Positions 1 to 7,818 are shown, numbered from the stretch's first letter. The stretch: DNA of 13,633 nt from Planctomycetota bacterium (GCA_015661985.1 DQVB01000042.1:1-13633), one strand, 5' to 3'. Numbers and translations: made by a program. Notes: generated by a model not told the origin, from the sequence alone.

Positions 1-1265
1 CGGGGACAATGGTCCGCTACGCCTTGATCCGAGGCGGCCGGGCGTGGGTGGCTGACAACCAGCTGACTCGGTTCGACATCCACGCCGCGCGCGGGCGGCT
101 CCAGCCCCGCGGGGTGGAAAACGACCGCTCGGCCACCCTCCAGCCGCCGGCCGCGGTGGGCCAGGCCGTCTTTCATGTGCGCCGCAGGCTGGGCCTGCCC
201 GGAGTCGCCGTTTCGGCCGTGGCCGCCCAGGGTGGCCTGCTCTGGGAGACCCGACTGGCGGTTCCCCTGGCCGCCGAGCCCATCGTGAACGGGGACGAAC
301 TGACGGTGGTCAACGCCTTGGGGGCGGTTTTCGAAATCGATGCCAGCCGATTGGCTGGTCAGGCCGTGCTGGACGAGCCGACCATTGCATTGCAAGCGGC
401 GGAGGTGCGGCGGGCCATCCCCCGGGCCGTTCCGCTGGCCGGTGGGGCCGTGGCCATGCCCACCTTGGGCACCATGCCCAAGATCGCGGTGTTCGATCCC
501 AGCCATTCGCGCGAGCGGTTCCTGTGGATCGTGCTGCCCGACCCGCTCAGCTGCCCGCCGGTGGAAGGGCTGGGCGGGCTGCTGGCCCCTTGTTCGTCGG
601 GCCAGGTCTATCTGATGGATCCGCGCACCGGCCAGAAGTTGGCCGAGCCGTTCCAACCGTCGTTGCAACCGGGCGAGGCTGTGGCGTGGGGCGAGCCGGC
701 ACTGGTCGATGACCAGCAGTTCATCCTCCCGGACGGTAAGCACACGATCTACTTGGTCGGTCGCAAAAGCGGCTCGCCCCCACACCTGGCCGCCCTCGCG
801 TCGGTCAACCTGACCGACCCGGTCGTCTCTCCAGCTGCAGTGGCCGGCAGTGTGGCCTATGTGATGGATGCGGCCGACGTGCTATTGGCCGTCCAGTTGC
901 CCCAGCTGGAGGTCGTCCGCCAGTGGCCCTTGGGCGGGCGCTGCGTTTGGGGCCCGCGGGCTGTGGCCGGGCGCGTGTTGGTGGCCACCAGCGATCTCCA
1001 GCTCCATTGTCTGGACGAGCAGAAAAGGCTCCTCTGGCAGATCACCTTGCCCTACGGGCCGCTGGCCGGTGCGCCGTTGGCCTTGGACGGCGATTACATC
1101 CTCGCTTCGACCGACGGGGTGCTGTGGCGTGTGGAGGGCACGACGGGCAAGGAGAAGGGGAAAGTGGCCGTCGAGCAACCGTTGGGAACCGGCGCCGTGC
1201 GCCTGGGCGACCGACTCGTTGTCGGTGGCCACGACGGCACCCTGTACCAGGTGCCGATCCCCTGA
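1..1265 (+). CDS. PQQ-like beta-propeller protein, C-terminal part (5' end cut by window)
   Basis: The reading frame is open to the left edge, and the first in-window ATG (position 9) falls inside what looks like a propeller strand (ALIRGGRAWVADNQLTRFD), so this is probably the C-terminal ~420 residues of a longer protein. The visible part repeats beta-propeller blades of the PQQ/WD40-like type: GGLLWETRL, a blade around VYLMDPRTGQKLAEPF, then LHCLDEQKRLLWQITLP, GDYILASTDGVLWRVEGTTG and a final blade RLVVGGHDGTLYQV. Blades of this kind usually form an extracytoplasmic interaction or assembly scaffold (as in BamB) or the body of a quinoprotein; no catalytic residues for the latter are evident. 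The stop lies 76 bp before the next gene on the same strand, which suggests an operon with the two exported proteins downstream. The fold call is fairly safe, but the function is unknown and the N-terminus (signal peptide, possible kinase or other domain) is not visible. Confidence 0.75.
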   Translation, partial: GTMVRYALIRGGRAWVADNQLTRFDIHAARGRLQPRGVENDRSATLQPPAAVGQAVFHVRRRLGLPGVAVSAVAAQGGLLWETRLAVPLAAEPIVNGDELTVVNALGAVFEIDASRLAGQAVLDEPTIALQAAEVRRAIPRAVPLAGGAVAMPTLGTMPKIAVFDPSHSRERFLWIVLPDPLSCPPVEGLGGLLAPCSSGQVYLMDPRTGQKLAEPFQPSLQPGEAVAWGEPALVDDQQFILPDGKHTIYLVGRKSGSPPHLAALASVNLTDPVVSPAAVAGSVAYVMDAADVLLAVQLPQLEVVRQWPLGGRCVWGPRAVAGRVLVATSDLQLHCLDEQKRLLWQITLPYGPLAGAPLALDGDYILASTDGVLWRVEGTTGKEKGKVAVEQPLGTGAVRLGDRLVVGGHDGTLYQVPIP

Positions 1266-1341
1266 CCGGGCGGACCACGGGCGGGTGAGTTGGTTCGGGA
1301 CGCCGCCGCAGGTGGGCTGTTCAAGATGGCTTGAGACAGTG

Positions 1342-3711
1342 ATGAACTTCGTCCGATCGTCGAGTGCGGATCGCCCCATCTGGTCTGCCCAGCTGGCCAA
1401 GTATCTGCTTGGCGCGCTGGTACTGGCCGCGCTGGTGTTGCGCTTCTCCTCAGCGGCGGAACAAGACGCCGACCAGGTGCCGCTCTATCTGCAGGAGCCG
1501 TACGACCAGATCACGCTGGACGAACGCAACGACCACGCGGTGTTGAAAGTCTATCCCATCAAGCTGCCCCCCGGCGGGATCCCCGAACATCCGCGGCCCC
1601 ACGAAGGGATCGTGATCCGTCTGTTGGACGACCCGGAAACCCCTTACGAAGTGAAGTGGCACGCCATCGAAGAGGTCAAACTCTTCGAGGAGCTGGTGCT
1701 GGACGAGGCGAATGCCAAGGTCAAGACGGGCAAGCTGGACGAGGCGTGGGACTATTTTCAGTTCCTGCTGGACGAGTACCCGAATGTCAAGGGCCTGGAA
1801 GAGAGCATCCAGCGGTATTTGTTCCAGGAGGCTGGGACGCTGGCCGAACAAAAACAGTACGCCGCGTCGCTGGCCGTATTGCGCGAGCTGTACCGGCGGA
1901 ACCCGAAGTACCCGGACCTGGAGCGGGCCGCCGGGACCATGACCGACCGGTTGGTGGCTGGCTACGTGGAAGGGGGACAATACGCCAGTGCCCGGCGGCT
2001 GGTGCGCTCCCTGGCCGAGATGTTTCCCCAGCACGCCGTGATCCAGCAGTGGGAGGGTAAATGGAAAGAGCAGGCCGCGAAGCTCCTGGCCGAGGCCCAG
2101 AAAGCCGGCCAGGCGGGCCGGTGGCGGCAAGCAGACCAGCTGTTGCGCCGGCTGTGCCGGATCTGGCCCCAACTGCCCGGGGCGAGGCAGTACATGGAAG
2201 TGGTCCATCGCCGTTATCCGCGCGTGGTGGTGGGAGTGACCCAGGCGGCCGTTGCCCTCCAGCCGGCTCGCCTCCACGATTGGGCCGCCCGCCGCGCCGT
2301 CCGCCTGGTGCACCGCACACTGACCGAATTCCTCGGTCCCGGAACCGACGGGGGCAAGTACCGCTCGCCGTTGGGAGAGATCGAGATCCAAGAACTGGGG
2401 CTGCGCATCGCCTTTCGATTGGACCCGGACCGTCGCTGGTTCGCCGGTGATTCGGCATTGACCGGCTACGACCTGGCCCGGCGCCTGCTGGCTGTAGCCG
2501 ATCCCCACGACCCGGCTTACCGAAGCTTGTGGGCCGAGCTGCTGGAAGAGGTCAGCGTCGAGGACGTCTACACGGTTTACGCCGACCTGAGACGTCCCCA
2601 CGTGCGGCCCGAAGCCCTGCTGCAAACCATAGTGATTCCCTACACCGACCCTCAGCTGCTGGATATCCCCAACCTGTCCAACGGCCCGTATGTGATCGAC
2701 TCCCGTGAGGACGAATCGGTCGTCTACGTGGCCAATCCGCAATACTTTGCAGCCGGCGACGGGCAGGCGAAGGAAGTCGTGGAACGCCGGTTCGCTACGG
2801 GGCTGGAAGCGCTTCGCGCGCTGGCCCGACACGACGTGGACGTCGTCGACCGGATCAATCCGTGGGAAAAGAAGAAGGCGGACACCATGCAAGGCGTGCG
2901 CGTGGCCCCCTACGCCGTGCCGCTGGTCCACGTGTTGATCCCCAACCGCCAGCGTCCTTTGACCGGCCGCCAGACCTTTCGGCGGGCTCTGGCGTTTGGA
3001 ATTCATCGTCAAGCTATCCTGGAGCATCTGTTGGGTGAACCTTCCCGGCCGGGTTGCCAAGTGATCAGCGGTCCGTTTGCCGCCGGTATCTCGCCAGACG
3101 ACCCGTTGGACTACGCTTATGACCATTCCATCGAGCCGCGACGGTATGACCCGCGCGTGGCCTTGGCGCTGGCCAACGTAGCCCTGCTGGCCTACCGCAA
3201 TGCCGAGCAGGAAAAGGGCGTGAAGGTGGAGAAGATGCCCACCCTCGTGTTGGCCCACCCGGCCCACGAGATCGCGCGCGTGGCTTGCAAATCAATCCAG
3301 AAACATCTGGGGCTGCTGCAGATCCCGATCGAGTTGCGCCAGTTGCCGCCGGACGCAGGGCCGGTGATTCCGGAAGACGTGGACCTGATGTACACCGAAC
3401 TGGCCATGTGGGAGCCAGCCGTCGATGCCCGGTCCCTACTGGATTTCGACGGCATGTCCCGGGGGGCTAGCCCGGCGATGAGCCTGGCGCTGCGCGAGTT
3501 GGAGCAGGCTACCGAATGGCCCGAAGTGGCCGCCAAGCTGCGCGAGATCCACCGCATCGCCTTCGACGACGTGGCCGTCATCCCCCTGTGGCAACTGACC
3601 GACCATTTCGCCTATCACCAAGGCGTCCAGGGGATCGCATCGCGTCCCGTGACGCTCTACCAGGACATCGAGCAGTGGAGATTGGAGTTCTATTACCCAG
3701 CCGAGCCATGA
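1342..3711 (+). CDS. Exported TPR-like protein fused to a family 5 solute-binding protein (SBP_bac_5)
   Basis: Start taken at ATG 1342 (a GTG directly precedes it in frame) because an export signal follows: hydrophobic residues about 21-33 (YLLGALVLAALVL) and a likely cleavage near SSAA (36-39). The frame is open further upstream, but that part overlaps the propeller gene and is a shadow. Residues ~110-290 are helical and TPR-like (KTGKLDEAWDYFQFLLDEYP, EQKQYAASLAVLRELYRRNP, AGRWRQADQLLRRL). Residues ~295-789 match the periplasmic oligopeptide/nickel-binding fold: VALQPARLHDWAARRAVRLV corresponds to the family's N-terminal segment, and RQTFRRALAFGIHRQAILEHL (543-563) to its RxAxxxAIDR-type motif. 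The end (AVIPLWQLTDHFAYHQGVQG) is also typical. Ordinary SBP_bac_5 proteins are ~500-550 residues and lack the TPR half. No permease or ATPase gene is adjacent, so it may act in sensing or scaffolding rather than uptake; that is inference. The ribosome binding site is weak. The stop overlaps the next start (ATGA). Confidence 0.85.
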   Translation: MNFVRSSSADRPIWSAQLAKYLLGALVLAALVLRFSSAAEQDADQVPLYLQEPYDQITLDERNDHAVLKVYPIKLPPGGIPEHPRPHEGIVIRLLDDPETPYEVKWHAIEEVKLFEELVLDEANAKVKTGKLDEAWDYFQFLLDEYPNVKGLEESIQRYLFQEAGTLAEQKQYAASLAVLRELYRRNPKYPDLERAAGTMTDRLVAGYVEGGQYASARRLVRSLAEMFPQHAVIQQWEGKWKEQAAKLLAEAQKAGQAGRWRQADQLLRRLCRIWPQLPGARQYMEVVHRRYPRVVVGVTQAAVALQPARLHDWAARRAVRLVHRTLTEFLGPGTDGGKYRSPLGEIEIQELGLRIAFRLDPDRRWFAGDSALTGYDLARRLLAVADPHDPAYRSLWAELLEEVSVEDVYTVYADLRRPHVRPEALLQTIVIPYTDPQLLDIPNLSNGPYVIDSREDESVVYVANPQYFAAGDGQAKEVVERRFATGLEALRALARHDVDVVDRINPWEKKKADTMQGVRVAPYAVPLVHVLIPNRQRPLTGRQTFRRALAFGIHRQAILEHLLGEPSRPGCQVISGPFAAGISPDDPLDYAYDHSIEPRRYDPRVALALANVALLAYRNAEQEKGVKVEKMPTLVLAHPAHEIARVACKSIQKHLGLLQIPIELRQLPPDAGPVIPEDVDLMYTELAMWEPAVDARSLLDFDGMSRGASPAMSLALRELEQATEWPEVAAKLREIHRIAFDDVAVIPLWQLTDHFAYHQGVQGIASRPVTLYQDIEQWRLEFYYPAEP

Positions 3712-5576
3712 GGTGCCCAGCGGTCCATCGGCGCCACGCCCATTGTGACCCGGCAGAACGCGGCGCGGGGCGCCCCCGGGGCAGCTGCCGCTGGGCCTTG
3801 GTCCTCGCCCTGCTGGCTGCCCTGACAGCGCCTCCCGCCCGGTCGCAGGAGATGGTCTGGGAGTTGACCCCGTACCGCGTGCGGCTGATCGTGGCCGCTG
3901 CCCAGGCCCCCGGATTGGCCGCGGGTTTCCAAAGGCAATTCGCCCGCGATGTGGCCGAACGCCTCTCCGGCCTGTTGGGCGGCTACTGGGATCTGGCCAC
4001 GGCCGAGCCCACCGACGCGCTGCGCTACCCCATGCTCGAAGACCTCGGCTCGCTCACCACGCAGCAGCTGATCGACGAAGACCGCGAGGCGCTGGAATAC
4101 GACAAGGTCATGCTGGTGGCAGTCCAGCCGACCGTGGACGGCCACCAACTCACAGCCCGTGAACTGGACATCCGGACGCGCCTGTTCAGCTGGCCAGTGC
4201 GACTGGCGGTCCGCAACGAGGCCAAATTGTGCGACGCGGCTGTGACCGCTGTGTGGCGGGCCTTCGCTCCGCTGGCCGAAGTGCTCCCCATGGAAGAAGA
4301 CGGGGTGGTCAGGCTGCGGCTTCGGGCCGCTGGATTGGCTCCCCACGACCCCGCCTTGGCGCCGCTCGCCGAAGGTGATCTCTTCCGGCCCATCGTTCGC
4401 CGCAATGACCGGGACGGCCGGCTCCGAGGGGTGTTCATCATCCCCTGGACGTTCTTGACGGTTCAGCAGGTGTCCGGGCCGATCGCGGCATGCGAATTGC
4501 ATACGGGACTGCGCAGCCCGTTGAGCGGGCGGCGGCGGGGGCGGACGCAGAACCTGGCTTTGAAGGTCATCCCGCCCGACAGGGGCACACTGCTGGTTGT
4601 CCGGTCTCGCACCGCCCCTTACGAGCCACTGGCCGGCTACGACGTCTACGCCCAGTCGCTGGATCGGCAGTCATCCCATTGGCTGGGTCGCACCGACAGC
4701 CAAGGCCGAGTGATCATTCCGCCGGGCCCGGAACCTCTGCGGCGAGTGGTGATCAAACACGGCGGCGAAATCCTGGCGCTTCTGCCCCTGGTGCCCGGCT
4801 TGGGCTGGGAACCCATGCTGGGCACGGACACCTACCGGGGACAGTGGCCGTCGGAAGTGCCCCCCAGCTACCTGGCCGGGTTGCTGGAACCGCGCGACAA
4901 GCTGGACGAATCGCTGCGCCGAGCCGTCCAGCAGTACCTGGCCGGCTCGGCCGGGCACAGCAAAGCAACGGGCCCAAGCCAGCGGGGGGCGAGCCGACCG
5001 GCGAAACAGAAGGAACCGACCCTGCCGTTCGGCCCCTACCAGGGCCGCCCCCTGTCCGCCGTGCCCCGTCCTTACCTGAAAGGCCTTTTGGATGAGCAAC
5101 CGCGCCTGGATACCCAAACCCGCAGCGCGCTGGAATACGCCATGCGCCGCCCTCCCCGCCGAAACCCCCTCAGCCCGCCACCTCCGGTTGTCCTCGAAGC
5201 GCGCGTGCCCGACGATGACCCGCGGCTGAAGGCCGAAGGGTTCCTCAACGGCCTGCAGGCCGAATTGATCGACTTGGTCGTACGCCGCGAAATCCTCCTC
5301 GCCCGTGCCCAAGCGCGCCTGGCCGAAAAGAAGTACGAAGAGGCCGAGCAGCTGATCCAGCAGATACGCACAATGAAAACCCGTGAAGAGCTGCGCCGCC
5401 GGCTGCTGCAGGAACACAAGAAAATCGCCACCAACGACCCGGTTCTGCAGCAGAAGATCGACCGCATGTTCCGCCAGACCGAAAAGGTGCTTCTACACTA
5501 TCTGGACCCCAAACCGGTCGACGCTCTCGCGCGCCAATTGGTCGAACGCCAAAGTGGCCGGAGCAGCGGCTCCTGA
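3708..5576 (+). CDS. Exported protein of unknown function with a duplicated DUF3820/ExoX-C-like motif
   Basis: ATG 3708 overlaps the upstream stop codon (ATGA), which indicates translational coupling; the frame upstream of it only shadows the neighbour. The product is 622 residues. A long basic N-region (28 residues) precedes a hydrophobic core WALVLALLAALTA (29-41) and a likely cleavage at ARS-Q (44-47). Residues ~50-280 are not recognised. Residues ~283-365 look like a beta-rich domain (LALKVIPPDRGTLLVVRS; GYDVYAQSLDRQSSHWLGRT; GRVIIPPGPEPLRRVVIKHG). Two related segments follow: TYRGQWPSEVPPSYLAGLLE onward (~376-411) and LPFGPYQGRPLSAVPRPYLK onward (~439-479). The second resembles the DUF3820 / ExoX C-terminal motif (PFGKYKGxxLxxIPxxYLxWL). 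They are separated by a Gly/Ser/Lys-rich linker. Residues ~508-612 are charged and helical, possibly coiled-coil (ARAQARLAEKKYEEAEQLIQ). It likely works with the TPR/solute-binding protein encoded just upstream; no function is assigned. Confidence 0.8.
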   Translation: MRCPAVHRRHAHCDPAERGAGRPRGSCRWALVLALLAALTAPPARSQEMVWELTPYRVRLIVAAAQAPGLAAGFQRQFARDVAERLSGLLGGYWDLATAEPTDALRYPMLEDLGSLTTQQLIDEDREALEYDKVMLVAVQPTVDGHQLTARELDIRTRLFSWPVRLAVRNEAKLCDAAVTAVWRAFAPLAEVLPMEEDGVVRLRLRAAGLAPHDPALAPLAEGDLFRPIVRRNDRDGRLRGVFIIPWTFLTVQQVSGPIAACELHTGLRSPLSGRRRGRTQNLALKVIPPDRGTLLVVRSRTAPYEPLAGYDVYAQSLDRQSSHWLGRTDSQGRVIIPPGPEPLRRVVIKHGGEILALLPLVPGLGWEPMLGTDTYRGQWPSEVPPSYLAGLLEPRDKLDESLRRAVQQYLAGSAGHSKATGPSQRGASRPAKQKEPTLPFGPYQGRPLSAVPRPYLKGLLDEQPRLDTQTRSALEYAMRRPPRRNPLSPPPPVVLEARVPDDDPRLKAEGFLNGLQAELIDLVVRREILLARAQARLAEKKYEEAEQLIQQIRTMKTREELRRRLLQEHKKIATNDPVLQQKIDRMFRQTEKVLLHYLDPKPVDALARQLVERQSGRSSGS

Positions 5577-5854
5577 CGCCGGAGAGGGACTCGGTGTCCC
5601 ATGTCCCCGCGGACGACGACCGGACGGGAAACCTTCGCTCGCTGCGGTGGTTTGGTCGATGGACCAGCTCACAACGGAGTGGCCCACAACCGCATGACGC
5701 AGACCGCACTACGGCGGGTCATCGGCTGCCTCGAGGGGCCCTGCGCCTCTCCGTCCACCACGTGTCCTCATGGACCGCACACGCTGGCAGACACTTCCGA
5801 AGCACGGAAACACCTGCGCGCGTAACCCGCATTGTTCATGACCTCATAGGCCGG

Positions 5855-5908
5855 AACGAGCAAACACAGCCTCTGCCGGAACTTCGGTCGCTCGGCCAAC
5901 GAGCAAAC
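5855..5908. repeat. 11-bp direct repeat, 43-bp period
   Basis: The sequence AACGAGCAAAC occurs at 5855-5865 and again at 5898-5908, exactly 43 bp apart. CACAGC also follows each copy, at slightly different distances, as if a ~43-bp unit had been duplicated and had then diverged. It lies just downstream (in minus-strand sense) of the LRR remnant. It could be a trace of slippage during gene decay or a chance match; function is unknown. Confidence 0.4.
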
Positions 5909-5995
5909 GGAAGCACAGCGTATGCCACGTCGAATCGCCTTTGCGCTGTTCGGGCAACACCTTGCGCGACCTCGTCCCGGCCGGCGTGAATAATC

Positions 5996-6187
5996 CGGGG
6001 TAATCGACGTACGTAGCGCCTCGAGCTTCCGCAGGTTTTTCAGCTCGACCAAGCGGGAAAGCCCGGTGTCAGTGATACTCGTGTCGTTCAACCCCAGACA
6101 ATGCAGCTGCGGAAAACGCATTGGCTTCTCCAGGGCCGCGTCCATAACGTGCGCGCTGGCCAAGCTCAGATCCTCATATTCCCCGCA
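5996..6187 (-). pseudogene. Leucine-rich-repeat protein remnant
   Basis: Read on the minus strand, this segment gives EDLSLASAHVMDAALEKP followed by FPQLHCLGLNDTSITDTGL, then SRLVELKNLRKLEALRTSIT. This fits about one and a half repeats of the cysteine-free bacterial LRR pattern LxxLxLxxTxITDxGLxxLxxLxxLxxLxLxxTxIT, common in planctomycete LRR proteins. An in-frame TGA lies just upstream (6188-6190). After the second TSIT the frame turns into Arg/Cys-rich sequence with no repeat pattern before its stop at about 5768, so the 3' end appears frameshifted or deleted. No start codon with a ribosome binding site was found. The best reading is a surviving fragment of a once larger LRR gene. A short living LRR peptide is possible but less likely. 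Confidence 0.6.
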
Positions 6188-6307
6188 TCACTACCCCTGG
6201 ATACTCACACCCTCAACAGCGTCCGTACCGTCTTGCACCCGTCTTGGTGGCAACCGAGAATGGACTGGGCGATCTGGGGCGGGTGCGATTGGATCAGCTG
6301 TTCAACT

Positions 6308-6316
6308 GAGGAGGAG
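6308..6316 (+). promoter_or_regulatory. Strong ribosome binding site that fixes a GTG start
   Basis: GAGGAGGAG at 6308-6316 is a strong Shine-Dalgarno match 7-10 bases before GTG 6324. It decides the sulfatase start: the frame stays open ~260 bp further upstream, but there the translation is low-complexity non-LRR, non-sulfatase sequence with no signal peptide at its head. Confidence 0.75.
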
Positions 6317-6323
6317 CCGAACC

Positions 6324-7760
6324 GTGCGCCGTTTACGCTCACTTGTGCTGGCAGGTCTTGTCAGCATGGAGTTGGTTTCGTTCCTTTCGGCCGGTGAGGC
6401 GGAAAGGACGACCGCGCCGCTCAACTTTCTGTTCATCCTGGTCGATGACCTGGGCTGGTCCGATCTGGGCTGCTACGGGAGCGACCTGCATCGGACGCCG
6501 CACATCGATGGGCTAGCCGGCCAGGGTGTTCGGTTCACGGAAGCCTATGCGGCCGCCCCCGTCTGCACACCCACGCGGGCCGCACTGATGACCGGCAAGT
6601 ACCCGGCGCGGCTCCACATGACCATCTGGTACGAAGCAGCCCGCCGCCCACCGACTCGCCGGAAACTGATTCCGCCGGTGACTGTGGCCGATCTGCCACA
6701 CGAGGAGGTCACGGTGGCCGAAGTGTTGCACGAGGCGGGCTACTACACGGCCCACGTGGGCAAATGGCACCTGGGCGATGCAGCCCATTACCCGGAGACA
6801 CAGGGCTTCGACGTCAATATCGGCGGCACCTTCTGGGGCGCGCCCCAGACGTTTTTCTATCCCTACCGTGGGACGCGGTATTTTGGCGGAGAATATCGCT
6901 ACGTGCCCCACTTGGAATTCGGCCAGCCGGGCGAGTATCTGACCGACCGGCTCACCAGCGAAGCGATCCGAGTGATGCGGCACGCCCGCCAGCAGCCCTT
7001 TTTCCTCTACCTGGCTTACCATACGGTCCACACACCTATCGAAGCCAAAGAGGAAGTGACGGACCACTATGCGCGGCGAATTCGACCGGGCATGCGCCAC
7101 CGGAACGCCACCTATGCGGCCATGGTCCATAGCTTGGATGAGAACGTGGGCCGCCTGCTGGAAGAACTGGACCGGTTGGACATCGCCCGACGCACCGTGG
7201 TGTTTCTCACCTCGGACAACGGGGGATACATCAACCAGTTCCAGGGCCGGACGGTCACTGATAACCATCCGCTCCGGTCCGGCAAAGGTTCGCTCTACGA
7301 AGGCGGTATCCGCGTGCCGCTGATTGTGCGATGGCCCGGGGTCACGCCCGCCGGAGCCCTCTGCCCCCGGCCCGTCGTCACCACGGACTTCTATCCCACC
7401 ATCCTGGAAATGGCTGGGCTCGAAGGCGACCCTGATCACAATTGCCTCACGGACGGTCTGAGCCTCGTGCCATTGCTGAAAGACCCAAAAGCTTCGCTGC
7501 CGCGCCGAACCCTCTTTTGGCACTACCCGCACTATTACGCCACGACCACCCCGGTCAGCGCCCTGCGTCAAGACAACTGGAAACTGCTGGAATTCCACGA
7601 AGACATGCACGTGGAGCTCTACGATCTGGCCGCCGACCCGGGCGAAAGGAACGACCTGGCCCACCGGGCGCCGGAACGGGTTCGCGCACTGCGCCACCAG
7701 CTCCACCGGTGGCGCCAAGGGATCGGCGCCCAGATGCCCCAGCCGAACAGTGGCAAGTAG
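6324..7760 (+). CDS. Exported Cys-type sulfatase (family S1, alkaline-phosphatase fold)
   Basis: The 478-residue product from GTG 6324 begins with a signal peptide (RRLRSLVLAGLVSMELVSFLS, cleavage near SAGEA at 22-26). The sulfatase core follows. Asp41-Asp42 (VDDLGWSDLGCYG) are metal ligands. The formylglycine signature CTPTRAALMTG has Cys81 as the residue to be oxidised and Arg85 in the CxPxR motif. GKWHLG contains Lys147 and His149. YHTVHTPI contains His233 and His236. SDNGG contains Asp298-Asn299, and Lys321 follows in LRSGKGSLYEGGIRVP. All expected active-site residues are present, and the length is normal for the family. It should hydrolyse sulfate esters, probably on a polysaccharide, in the periplasm or outside the cell. 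It requires a formylglycine-generating enzyme, which is not in this window. It stands alone: no glycoside hydrolase, transporter or second sulfatase is adjacent, so the substrate cannot be inferred. The subfamily is unassigned. Confidence 0.95.
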   Translation: MRRLRSLVLAGLVSMELVSFLSAGEAERTTAPLNFLFILVDDLGWSDLGCYGSDLHRTPHIDGLAGQGVRFTEAYAAAPVCTPTRAALMTGKYPARLHMTIWYEAARRPPTRRKLIPPVTVADLPHEEVTVAEVLHEAGYYTAHVGKWHLGDAAHYPETQGFDVNIGGTFWGAPQTFFYPYRGTRYFGGEYRYVPHLEFGQPGEYLTDRLTSEAIRVMRHARQQPFFLYLAYHTVHTPIEAKEEVTDHYARRIRPGMRHRNATYAAMVHSLDENVGRLLEELDRLDIARRTVVFLTSDNGGYINQFQGRTVTDNHPLRSGKGSLYEGGIRVPLIVRWPGVTPAGALCPRPVVTTDFYPTILEMAGLEGDPDHNCLTDGLSLVPLLKDPKASLPRRTLFWHYPHYYATTTPVSALRQDNWKLLEFHEDMHVELYDLAADPGERNDLAHRAPERVRALRHQLHRWRQGIGAQMPQPNSGK

Positions 7761-7818
7761 GTTACTCAGTGGGCGAAACTTTGCGCTGTTGAGTCAAGTT
7801 TTGTACAGGTTGTTGTAC

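Larger units (their letters stand above)
5577..6323. other. Gene-poor spacer with a decayed LRR fragment and a short direct repeat
   Basis: This 747-bp stretch lies between the exported-protein operon and the sulfatase. Open frames of 60-131 codons exist on both strands, but none has a domain-like composition or a ribosome binding site except a short minus-strand leucine-rich-repeat segment, listed separately. Base composition is visibly less G/C-skewed and less codon-periodic than in the flanking genes. No convincing terminator (hairpin plus T-run) follows the upstream stop; a short GGAGC/GCTCC hairpin (5560-5573) sits inside the end of the coding sequence without a T-tract. No promoter could be called with confidence. 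Confidence 0.6.

Noticed and set aside
868..1341. Upstream extension of the TPR-SBP reading frame
   Set aside because: It overlaps the propeller gene, its translation is Trp/Arg/Pro-rich shadow sequence, and the signal peptide begins right after ATG 1342.
1450..3267. 605-codon minus-strand open frame
   Set aside because: It lies wholly opposite the TPR-SBP gene. The translation is His/Gln/Gly-rich with no domain pattern, as expected for a shadow frame in GC-rich coding DNA.
5560..5573. GGAGC/GCTCC hairpin as a terminator of the first operon
   Set aside because: It is inside the last codons of the gene, has only a 5-bp stem and no T-tract.
6066..6323. Upstream extension of the sulfatase frame to an ATG at 6066
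   Set aside because: A strong ribosome binding site and signal peptide start at GTG 6324, and the upstream part runs antisense across the LRR remnant.
7761..7770. GTTACTCAGT shared with 13129-13138
   Set aside because: A 10-mer recurring once in 13.6 kb is expected by chance, and the flanking bases do not match.
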